The translations under genes and the position numbers were made by a program. Below are positions 1-6,263 of a DNA stretch of 7,527 bases, piece after piece; positions within the stretch are counted from its first letter, which is position 1, and every line of letters begins with the position of its first letter. This DNA is from Chryseobacterium gleum (lineage in GTDB: Bacteria; Bacteroidota; Bacteroidia; Flavobacteriales_D; Crocinitomicaceae), in NCBI GenBank assembly GCA_943326315.2, contig CALPSU020000118.1, positions 1-7,527 on the forward strand, in the 5' to 3' direction. The notes under the pieces were generated by a model, which was not told where the DNA came from, searched no databases, and worked only from the letters and a program-made list of their open reading frames with translations.

Positions 1-1373
1 CAAGTTTCTTTTCTAACGAAACACATTAAAAAAACATTAAAACTTACCCCAAGTATTGCTACTAAAGGTAAAAATGGAACTTTAAAAGGTCTTTCTAAAT
101 GAGGCTGTTTAACCCTTAATACCCAAACGGCTAATGCAATCATAGCAAACGCTAAGAGTGTTCCCATAGAACACATTTCAGAAACTTTATCAATCGGTGT
201 CAATGACGCGACAATTGATACAATCAAACCAACTAAAATTGTGCTTTTAAAAGGCGTTTTGAATTTTTTATGTATCTCACAAAACATTGCTGGTAATAAT
301 CCATCTTTTGCCATTCCTAAAAATACTCTAGTTTGCCCAAGCATCATTACCATCATTACTGATATTAATCCTGCAACTGCTGCAATTGTAATCAAAATAG
401 TTGCCCAAGGCATATTTACACCCTCAAAAGCCGAGGCTACAGGAGCCTTCACATCTAATTGATCGTATCTACCCATACCTGTTAAAACTAATGAAACAAG
501 TATGTAAAGTACAGTACAAATAACTAAAGACATTAAAATTGCAAATGGCACATCTTTTTTTGGATTAATTGCTTCTCCAGCCTGTGTTGACACAGCATCG
601 AAACCAATGTATGCAAAGAAAACAATAGATGCTGCTGTCATTACACCACTCCAACCAAAATGTGAAGTTCCATCGGGATCTATAACTTGTTTAGGAATAA
701 AAGGGTGATAATTATTAGTATCGATAAAGAAAAACCCTACGAAAATCACGAAAAGTACAACCGCAATTTTAAGTATTACTATTACATTATTAGTTTTAGC
801 AGCTTCTTTAATTCCTCTTACTAAAATTGAAGTTACAACCCATGTAATTAAAAAAGCTGGTAAATTAAAGCAAAGTGAAGGGGCAGTTTCTCCGATTGCA
901 GCATATTTTGAAGCAGCAGTAATAGGATCATTCATTAGCCAAAGTGGAGGATCTATACCACATTGATGTAAAAGTTTTTCAAAATAACCACTCCATGCGA
1001 CAGCTACAGTAGTAGCCCCCATCATATATTCGAGAATTAAATTCCAACCTATAATCCATGCGAAAATCTCACCCATTGTTCCATAAGAATATGCATAAGC
1101 AGATCCTTCAACAGGTAAAACAGATGAAAATTCAGCATAACATAAAGCTGCAAATAAACATCCCATGCCTGCAATAACAAAAGCTAATGCTAAAGCTGGT
1201 CCTGCATTATTATGCGCAGCTACTCCAGTTAGCGTGAAAATTCCACCGCCAATTATCGCTCCTATACCTAATGATGTTAATCCCCAACGTCCTAAAACAC
1301 GATTTAGATTACTTTTCTTCATTTCAGCTTCAAACAAACTAATAGGCTTTTTACGCCAAGGACTACCTGCCAT
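1..1373 (-). CDS. APC-superfamily amino acid permease, 3' end cut by window edge
   Basis: This is an inner-membrane amino acid transporter of the APC superfamily, closest in pattern to the bacterial cationic amino acid transporter (CAT) group. The frame stays open from ATG 1373 to the edge, giving 457 codons without a stop. The first membrane segment carries GIGAIIGGGIFTLTG at residues 36-50, the unwound TM1 motif that contacts the substrate's amino and carboxyl groups in this family. TM6 carries FAYIGFDAVST at 253-263, followed by GEAINPKKDVP. Later come GQTRVFLGMAKDGLLP and the pre-TM11 motif RPFKVPFLP. About eleven hydrophobic segments are visible; the last one or so lies beyond position 1. 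The substrate cannot be read from sequence. It starts 58 bp after the SDR gene on the same strand, so it may be read through from that gene or have its own promoter; a weak TATCTTTA (1403-1410, minus strand) resembles a Bacteroidota -7 element. The family call is firm. Confidence 0.93.
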   Translation of the reverse strand, partial: MAGSPWRKKPISLFEAEMKKSNLNRVLGRWGLTSLGIGAIIGGGIFTLTGVAAHNNAGPALALAFVIAGMGCLFAALCYAEFSSVLPVEGSAYAYSYGTMGEIFAWIIGWNLILEYMMGATTVAVAWSGYFEKLLHQCGIDPPLWLMNDPITAASKYAAIGETAPSLCFNLPAFLITWVVTSILVRGIKEAAKTNNVIVILKIAVVLFVIFVGFFFIDTNNYHPFIPKQVIDPDGTSHFGWSGVMTAASIVFFAYIGFDAVSTQAGEAINPKKDVPFAILMSLVICTVLYILVSLVLTGMGRYDQLDVKAPVASAFEGVNMPWATILITIAAVAGLISVMMVMMLGQTRVFLGMAKDGLLPAMFCEIHKKFKTPFKSTILVGLIVSIVASLTPIDKVSEMCSMGTLLAFAMIALAVWVLRVKQPHLERPFKVPFLPLVAILGVSFNVFLMCFVRKET

Positions 1374-1431
1374 TTTATTAAAATTTTAATTAATTATTTT
1401 GATAAAGATAATTTTTATACCTAGATGATTT

Positions 1432-2319
1432 CTATTTTTCTAATAATTCTAACGTTTTTTCTAAAGTTAATGGCTCATAGTTCAATTCTTTACGAGAATA
1501 TTCTAAATTAAAGCCCGTTTTAGGTGGACGCTTTGCAGCTTGATTTAAAGTGTTCGACTTTATTGGTTTTACTTGACTTTTTGGTAATTCATAAAAGTCT
1601 GCAATTCGATAAACTAAATCAATTACTGACATTGTTTCTGGTCCAGAAATATGAAATTTACCTGTTTTATTTCGAGTAATAATTTCTAAACATCCCCAAG
1701 CTAAATCATCCGCCCAAGTTGGAGCTCGAAATTGATCATCAACAATTGTTAATTCTTTTCCTGATTTAAGAGCATCTTTAGCCCATAAAACAATATTAGA
1801 ACGAGAAAGATTATGACCTTCTCCATAAACAATTATTGTTCGAACAATAGACCAATTTTTATATAAACTGTTTATTAATAAATTTTCTCCATCTACTTTA
1901 GAATTAGCATAAACACTTAATGGATTTACCTCATCATCTTCTGAATAGTCCCCTTTTTCTCCATCAAAAACAAAATCAGTTGATAATAATTGAAAATGAG
2001 ACTTATATTGAATACAAGCATTCAATAATAAATGAGTTGCTTCTACATTCACAAGTTGACATTCTTCTATATGATCTTCACAATAATCAACATTTGTAAT
2101 AGCTGCTGTGTGAATTACATGAGTTGGATAATAAAACTGAAAAATTTTATTAATTTCTAATTGATTAGAAATATCAAGTGATAAGTAATTATTTGCAGGA
2201 CAATCCGGATTTCTATTTACACCCTTTGAAGTCGCTATAAAATTCAAACCTCGCTCTAAACAAAGTTTAACTATTTTTTGTCCTAACAAGCCATTAGAAC
2301 CAGTTATTAATATCCTCAT
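1432..2319 (-). CDS. RmlD-like extended SDR (sugar-nucleotide reductase type)
   Basis: This 295-residue cytosolic protein belongs to the extended short-chain dehydrogenase family, RmlD-like substrate-binding branch. That branch includes dTDP-4-dehydrorhamnose reductase, which uses NAD(P)H to reduce a 4-keto sugar nucleotide. The Rossmann motif G7-S-N-G10-L-L-G13 is intact. The active-site segment reads STDFVFDG (113-120), then Y137-A-N-S-K141, which gives the complete Thr/Tyr/Lys set. The C-terminal AAKRPPKTGFN (261-271) matches the RmlD 'RP' substrate-domain motif. Length is normal for RmlD. No rmlA, rmlB or rmlC is present nearby, so rhamnose synthesis is not supported and I give no gene symbol. 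The substrate could be another sugar nucleotide or unrelated. The start lies only 2 bp after the channel stop, which implies co-transcription and probably translational coupling; the Rossmann motif at residue 7 fits this start. It ends in TAG. Confidence 0.9.
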   Translation of the reverse strand: MRILITGSNGLLGQKIVKLCLERGLNFIATSKGVNRNPDCPANNYLSLDISNQLEINKIFQFYYPTHVIHTAAITNVDYCEDHIEECQLVNVEATHLLLNACIQYKSHFQLLSTDFVFDGEKGDYSEDDEVNPLSVYANSKVDGENLLINSLYKNWSIVRTIIVYGEGHNLSRSNIVLWAKDALKSGKELTIVDDQFRAPTWADDLAWGCLEIITRNKTGKFHISGPETMSVIDLVYRIADFYELPKSQVKPIKSNTLNQAAKRPPKTGFNLEYSRKELNYEPLTLEKTLELLEK

Positions 2320-2321
2320 AA

Positions 2322-3341
2322 TTAATGTTCTATTCCGAATAAATTATTTAATTTTTCAATTTGAGAAGGGTTACCTAATACAAATAATTTTGATTGTGCT
2401 ACAACTTCTATTTCATAATCAGGATTAATTAAATACTCTCCAGATGGAGTTTTAAAACCAATAATTGTAACACCTGTCAATCTTTTTGCTTCTAATTGAC
2501 CAATTGTTTTATTTTTAAATTGATCTGGCAATTCATTAAATGATATAGATTCAATATTTGCTCCATTATAACCTTGAACTCTTATTATATCTAAAAACTC
2601 CATGACATCAGGATTTGAAATTAAAGATGCCATATGAGATCCTCCAATTGCATCAGGCATAATAACATTTTGAGCTCCTGCTATTTTTAATTTATTTACT
2701 GTAGATTGATTTGAAGCTCTAGAAACGATAAATAAATTACCTTTTAACTCCCTTGCAGATAAAACTACATATAAATTATCCGCATCTTTAGGCAAACAAC
2801 AGATTAATGCTTTAGCAGAAGTAATTCTAGCTTTTATTAAATTTTCATCTAAAGTTGAATCTCCTTTATGAAACAAATAACCTGGTTGTATTTCATATTC
2901 TTTTATAATTTCTTCATTACTTTCAATGACAACAAAACGAGTACCATGAGCCTTAAGGTCTTCTGCAACTTGCATTCCTACACGACCAAATCCACAAATA
3001 ATTACGTGATTATTTAATTTATCAAACTCTTTCATAGTGTTTCTTTCATTTACATAACGTCTATACTCTCCGCCTGCTAAAAAATTAGTTATAGATTTAA
3101 TTGCGAACGCAAAAGTACCAAAACTTGAAATAATTAAAAAGGAAGTAAATAACATTCCATTTGTTGAAAGTGGATGTACTTCTCTGAATCCAACAGTTGA
3201 AATTGTTATGATTGTCATAAATAATGAATCAACAAAACCCCAACCTTCTATCCATATAAAACCTAAAGTACCAACTGAGATGACACTTAAAACTAAACCT
3301 ATGAAAAAATAGATGTTTTTAAATAACCTTGATTTAAACAT
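2322..3341 (-). CDS. Two-TM potassium channel with RCK/TrkA domains
   Basis: This 339-residue inner-membrane ion channel has the MthK-like layout. TM1 is about residues 8-30, a pore helix about 36-48, the selectivity filter T49-V-G-F-R53, and TM2 about 62-88 with a possible glycine hinge at G75. A cytoplasmic RCK (TrkA-N) domain begins near 110 with the Rossmann motif G117-F-G-R-V-G122 and an acidic residue at E140 ending the second strand, as in nucleotide-binding RCK domains. A TrkA-C domain covers about 255-335. Family members form tetramers gated by ligand binding to the RCK ring. The filter is odd: the usual TVGYG has Phe in place of Tyr and Arg in place of the last Gly, so ion selectivity should not be assumed. 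The gene sits 6 bp after the PspC-domain gene and 2 bp before the SDR gene, consistent with one transcript. The fold call is firm; K+ as the permeant ion is inferred. Confidence 0.93.
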   Translation of the reverse strand: MFKSRLFKNIYFFIGLVLSVISVGTLGFIWIEGWGFVDSLFMTIITISTVGFREVHPLSTNGMLFTSFLIISSFGTFAFAIKSITNFLAGGEYRRYVNERNTMKEFDKLNNHVIICGFGRVGMQVAEDLKAHGTRFVVIESNEEIIKEYEIQPGYLFHKGDSTLDENLIKARITSAKALICCLPKDADNLYVVLSARELKGNLFIVSRASNQSTVNKLKIAGAQNVIMPDAIGGSHMASLISNPDVMEFLDIIRVQGYNGANIESISFNELPDQFKNKTIGQLEAKRLTGVTIIGFKTPSGEYLINPDYEIEVVAQSKLFVLGNPSQIEKLNNLFGIEH

Positions 3342-3347
3342 AAAATT

Positions 3348-3584
3348 TTATAATTCCCAAATTGATTTTCTTTGTTTTTGCTGAAACTTAAAATAATGTT
3401 TATGCTCCAGAATCCAAGCCATTCCTAAATATATGAATAATGGAGATCCCAATGCTATAAAAGAAGCATAAATGAAAAAAATTCTAACCTTTGACGTATT
3501 AATTCCAAATTTTATTGCCCACCATTCACAAACTCCGTATGATCGCATTTCAAAGAAAAATAACAATTTTTGAATCATTTTCAT
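3348..3584 (-). CDS. Small PspC-domain membrane protein
   Basis: This 78-residue protein consists almost entirely of one PspC-like domain. The pattern YGVCEWWAIKFGIN, then SKVRIFFIYASFIALGSP, then a hydrophobic segment ending in AWIL (about residues 16-60) matches the PspC layout of 'GVCxGLAxYFGID...VRxxF' followed by a membrane helix. A basic tail follows (FKFQQKQRKSIWEL). PspC proteins in other bacteria are membrane sensors of the phage-shock or envelope-stress response; short stand-alone versions are common in Bacteroidota and mostly uncharacterised. The ATG overlaps the TGA of the DUF2851 gene by 4 bp (ATGA, 3581-3584), a classic sign of translational coupling. An ATG at codon 3 is an alternative start. 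No other phage-shock genes (pspA, pspF) are in the window, so a role in envelope stress is inference only. Confidence 0.8.
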   Translation of the reverse strand: MKMIQKLLFFFEMRSYGVCEWWAIKFGINTSKVRIFFIYASFIALGSPLFIYLGMAWILEHKHYFKFQQKQRKSIWEL

Positions 3585-4810
3585 TTGTTGAATATTTTAT
3601 TTCCTACAGCACAGTTTAGACAATCTTTTCGAAGACAAAATTCGTTAAAAATTTCTAATAATGATTGACTGTCATAAGCTTTTTTAATTTTGACATTCAA
3701 TTTTTTCCATTTTAATAGAATTTCGTTTTTTTCTGGCTGCAATATTTTCAAAATACCTAAAGCTTTTTCTTTCATTTGGCTATCATCCTTGATGGTCCCG
3801 TATAACCAAATAAATGGAACAAAGGTATTTATAATTATCATCTCTTTCATCTGTAAGGACAAATCGGTTTTTTTTAGACTTTGAAAATTAATATCATGAG
3901 AAAAATCAAGTGTCTTATAAAAAAAATCAACCATGTCAGAAATATTTAATATTGTGAAAACAGTATTAAAATCAAAATTTGAAACAACTTTAGAAAACTG
4001 ATATAATCTATTTATTGGGAAACTTAAGGGTCTTAAACCTTTCTTCTTCCATACAAATTTAGGCATTGAACTCAACGTGTATTTTTGTTTAAAATATATA
4101 TAATTAACTAATAATAAATCACTTTGATCTAATTCTTCAATATTTCCACTCACTCCTAAAATTAAAGTCGTAGTAAATTCTAAATTTTCACGTTTTATAA
4201 TTTTAAGTGGTAATCTATTTGTTAATTCAACAAAAGGTTGATTATTTACTTTCATGCCAAAAGATTTTGCTAACATTGAATACAAAACTTGAGATAAATC
4301 CAAATTTTTCATATTAATAAACTGTTCAATTTTTCGATTTAAACGATTTATCAATACTCTCTCTTTCATTGATTCCAAGTATATTGGTGGTAAAGTACCA
4401 ATAAAATTTGAGCATACAAAATCTGACTTTTGATGAAGTAAAGAAAGATATTGAGTATAATGTTTAAAATCAATTATCTTTTTAAGTTCTAGAGTTGGCA
4501 ATAATTGGCTATTTACATAAATATCTTTGTCATTTTCAAAAACTACATGTAAAATAACATTATTATATGCATCATCAAATTGATGTTTATGTAGATTCCA
4601 ATCTGAAGATTTAACATGAATTTCAATATTACCCCTCCAAATTATATTATCTAAAAGAATTTCTCCATCGAAAAAATCAGGTCCACTTTCTTTATTATGA
4701 ATACCACTTAATCTTAAATTGAAATTTCTACCGTCAACTAATTTCATTAAGTGAAAAGGAATTCTTTTTTGCTTCCATAAAAAATGGAGATATTCTTCTT
4801 TAATAATCAT
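3581..4810 (-). CDS. DUF2851 family protein of unknown function
   Basis: This is a predicted cytosolic protein of 409 residues. It matches the DUF2851 pattern common in Bacteroidota: an N-terminal EEYLHFLWKQK, then GPDF (43-46), GNIEIHVKSSDW (60-71), H74-K-H76, D80-A-Y82 followed by NNVILHVV, a middle RPLSFPINRLYQF segment starting near 260, and a C-terminal cysteine cluster C392-x4-C397-x2-C400. No function is established to my knowledge. The E/H/K alternation on one strand and the following Asp and His residues look like a metal or nuclease-type site, but this is speculation. I chose ATG 4810 because the family's conserved start follows at once. The frame extends upstream to ATG 4915, which would add 35 unconserved-looking residues and overlap the transglycosylase gene by 35 bp. 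The stop overlaps the start of the PspC-domain gene by 4 bp. No signal peptide is visible. Confidence 0.85.
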   Translation of the reverse strand: MIIKEEYLHFLWKQKRIPFHLMKLVDGRNFNLRLSGIHNKESGPDFFDGEILLDNIIWRGNIEIHVKSSDWNLHKHQFDDAYNNVILHVVFENDKDIYVNSQLLPTLELKKIIDFKHYTQYLSLLHQKSDFVCSNFIGTLPPIYLESMKERVLINRLNRKIEQFINMKNLDLSQVLYSMLAKSFGMKVNNQPFVELTNRLPLKIIKRENLEFTTTLILGVSGNIEELDQSDLLLVNYIYFKQKYTLSSMPKFVWKKKGLRPLSFPINRLYQFSKVVSNFDFNTVFTILNISDMVDFFYKTLDFSHDINFQSLKKTDLSLQMKEMIIINTFVPFIWLYGTIKDDSQMKEKALGILKILQPEKNEILLKWKKLNVKIKKAYDSQSLLEIFNEFCLRKDCLNCAVGNKIFNK

Positions 4811-4880
4811 AAAAGCTATTATTTCATTTGAAATTACAAAATAATTCCCCTTAATCAAAGTAAAAATAACACCTAAAAAA

Positions 4881-5804
4881 TCATTCTTTTGAAGATGATT
4901 GTAAAACCATATCACTCAATATTAGCTGAGATGCTAAAGCTAATTGAGTGTAATTTTGAGAACTATTACCAAAGCTTGCTGCACTTGTTTGCCACATTTG
5001 TTTAATCAATTCCTGGCTTCCAATTGTTGGCTGAATCTTATCAACAACTGCCCGAACATTCATTGATCCTGCATGATAAACATGCAAAACAAATAATCGA
5101 AACCAAAGATCAGTTTCATTGTAATCAATATTATGTGAGTTTAAAATACTTTTTGCTTCAGGTATACAAACCCTACTTATTAATCTTGCTGAACCCATTG
5201 CTGACTTTTCAAAATCTTTTCTTTCGTCAATTGATTTTGAAACTATTAAGCCCTGTGATCTAGCCACGCTTGGCATTAATTGAAAAGCACCATAAGCTCC
5301 TACATTTGATTTAACTAATTGCCCGGGACTTTCAATTAACAAAATCGCTTGTGCATACCATGGATCAACTCCATTATTTTCAAATGCTATTACACCCTTT
5401 GAAATACTTGGATAAACATCATTAAATCTATAAAAATCACTTTTACCAGATGTGACATTTATCTGTTCTTTAGCAGGTAGATGATGAGCTAATCTTAAAC
5501 TATCCTTATATTTACTTTTTTGGGCTTCCGTCTGTGACCTCCAAGTTATAAAAGATAATTTCTCTAAAACTATTCTAGAATCAGCAATATTAATCAAACA
5601 GGAATCAGGAGAAAGCAGCATTATTTGTTTCCAAAACATTGGTTGAGGTAAACAATGCCATTGATCGAGAAATATTGCATCTGAACTAATAATTACACTT
5701 CTGCTCCCCTCTCTCTCAACTTCAATTTTTTCTTTATTCTTTGGAATAGCTATTTGTCCAAAAGATAAAAATGATAAAACAAAAAAAACGAAACACAATC
5801 TCAT
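4881..5804 (-). CDS. Secreted SLT-type lytic transglycosylase, divergent
   Basis: This 307-residue protein has an N-terminal signal peptide (MRLCFVFFVLSFLSFGQ, residues 1-17; no lipobox cysteine) and so should act in the periplasm. Residues about 140-260 resemble the SLT lysozyme-like domain: VDPWYAQAILLIES with E158 as the likely catalytic glutamate, then GAYGAFQLMPSVARSQG (169-185), and HVYHAGSMNVRAV (241-253) in place of the usual AYNAG..NV motif. Such enzymes cleave the MurNAc-GlcNAc bond of peptidoglycan and leave 1,6-anhydro ends. Residues 20-135 contain no domain I recognise. The usual GLMQ motif is changed to AFQLMP, so this is a divergent member. It is the first gene of the leftward series, starts opposite yidD, and ends 70 bp before the DUF2851 start. 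Activity is inferred from the retained glutamate; an inactive or binding role is possible. Confidence 0.82.
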   Translation of the reverse strand: MRLCFVFFVLSFLSFGQIAIPKNKEKIEVEREGSRSVIISSDAIFLDQWHCLPQPMFWKQIMLLSPDSCLINIADSRIVLEKLSFITWRSQTEAQKSKYKDSLRLAHHLPAKEQINVTSGKSDFYRFNDVYPSISKGVIAFENNGVDPWYAQAILLIESPGQLVKSNVGAYGAFQLMPSVARSQGLIVSKSIDERKDFEKSAMGSARLISRVCIPEAKSILNSHNIDYNETDLWFRLFVLHVYHAGSMNVRAVVDKIQPTIGSQELIKQMWQTSAASFGNSSQNYTQLALASQLILSDMVLQSSSKE

Positions 5805-5820
5805 AACTGTTCGTATTATA

Positions 5821-5852
5821 AAAAATTATTTATCAAATTTCTCAATCAAAAA
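5821..5852 (-). promoter_or_regulatory. Candidate Bacteroidota-type promoter for the leftward genes
   Basis: The 100-bp gap between two divergent genes (5805-5904) must hold promoters for both. On the minus strand, TTTTTG (5847-5852) is followed after 18 nt by TAATTTTT (5821-5828). This resembles the Bacteroidota -33 TTG and -7 TAnnTTTG elements and lies about 16 nt upstream of the transglycosylase ATG. On the plus strand a TATATTTA (5866-5873) lies 31 nt upstream of yidD but lacks a clear -33 partner. AT-rich sequence makes chance matches likely, so both are tentative. Confidence 0.3.
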
Positions 5853-5904
5853 GTAAACTAATAAATATATTTACATTAAAATAAAAAAAACACCCCAAAA
5901 TATT

Positions 5905-6144
5905 ATGTTAAATATAAAAAAAATAATTGGATTTCCATTAATTTTATTAATTAAAATTTATCAATATTTAATAAGTCCTATTTTTCCAGCTTCTTGTCGT
6001 TTTAAGCCAACATGCTCAAGTTATATGATTGAATCTATAGAAGTTTGGGGGCCTCGAAAAGGTTTATTATTAGGATTTAAAAGGATGTTGTCCTGTCATC
6101 CTTGGGGTGGTCATGGAGACGATCCTGTGCCCCAAAAAAAATAA
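5905..6144 (+). CDS. yidD: YidD, membrane protein insertion efficiency factor
   Basis: This 79-residue protein has the normal YidD length and motifs: a hydrophobic, amphipathic N-terminus (residues about 8-24), YLISPIFPASCRFKPTCSSY (21-40), a G-P-R-K-G segment (49-53) and a C-terminal LSCHPWGGHGDDPVP. The three family cysteines C31, C37 and C64 are all present. YidD is a small inner-membrane-associated protein that helps YidC and Sec insert membrane proteins. In many bacteria it lies with rpmH, rnpA and yidC; none of these is visible here, so the gene is at a separate locus. It starts 100 bp from the oppositely oriented transglycosylase gene and is followed by a 119-bp gap with inverted repeats, so it may be transcribed alone. 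The identity is firm from motif content. Confidence 0.95.
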   Translation: MLNIKKIIGFPLILLIKIYQYLISPIFPASCRFKPTCSSYMIESIEVWGPRKGLLLGFKRMLSCHPWGGHGDDPVPQKK

Positions 6145-6153
6145 AAACAAAAT

Positions 6154-6189
6154 CTTAAATCAGATTTAAGCTTAAATTTATTAAATCTG
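6154..6189. repeat. Overlapping AT-rich inverted repeats after yidD
   Basis: Three mutually exclusive pairings overlap here: CTTAAATC-A-GATTTAAG (6154-6170, 8-bp arms), the perfect palindrome ATTTAAGCTTAAAT (6164-6177), and CAGATTTAA (6161-6169) with TTAAATCTG (6181-6189), a 9-bp stem with an 11-nt loop. The cluster begins 10 bp after the yidD stop and could act as a weak terminator or mRNA 3' end. The stems are AT-rich and no clear T-run follows on the plus strand, so an intrinsic terminator is not demonstrated. A regulatory site for the downstream aminotransferase gene is an alternative. Confidence 0.45.
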
Positions 6190-6263
6190 TTTATATATCT
6201 CGATTCTATTATTTAACTTTACAGCTTTTGAAGTTTATTAATTTGAAAAATAACATCATACAG

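Larger units (their letters stand above)
1..5804 (-). other. Probable six-gene leftward operon
   Basis: Six genes share the minus strand with no intervening opposite gene. The spacings, in transcription order, are 70 bp (transglycosylase to DUF2851), a 4-bp overlap (DUF2851 to PspC-domain gene), 6 bp (to channel), 2 bp (to SDR) and 58 bp (to permease). The middle four are almost certainly one transcript. The first and last could have their own promoters. No hairpin followed by a T-run was seen in the two larger gaps. Confidence 0.6.

Noticed and set aside
241..462. Open frame on the plus strand (73 codons)
   Set aside because: It lies entirely inside the minus-strand permease gene, whose translation has clear APC motifs. 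The plus-strand product has no family resemblance.
1165..1389. Open frame on the plus strand (74 codons)
   Set aside because: It is antisense to the start of the permease, including TM1 and TM2 codons. The proline- and alanine-rich product reflects the complementary sequence.
1377..1390. Perfect palindrome ATTAAAATTTTAAT just upstream of the permease start
   Set aside because: It is built only of A and T in an AT-rich gap, so chance is a sufficient explanation. There is no loop or T-run to support a terminator.
3690..3884. Open frame on the plus strand (64 codons)
   Set aside because: It is antisense to the C-terminal part of the DUF2851 gene, with a low-complexity Phe/Ile-rich product and no recognisable motif.
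4811..4915. Upstream extension of the DUF2851 gene to ATG 4915
   Set aside because: The extra 35 residues do not resemble the family N-terminus and would overlap the transglycosylase gene. ATG 4810 lies directly before the conserved segment.
5024..5263. Open frame on the plus strand (79 codons)
   Set aside because: It is antisense to the SLT domain of the transglycosylase gene, which has the recognisable motifs.
6131..6147. Run of A residues at the end of yidD, considered as a terminator or slippage site
   Set aside because: The A-run encodes the usual C-terminal lysines of YidD and the stop follows in frame. There is no stem before it and no sign of a frameshifted product.
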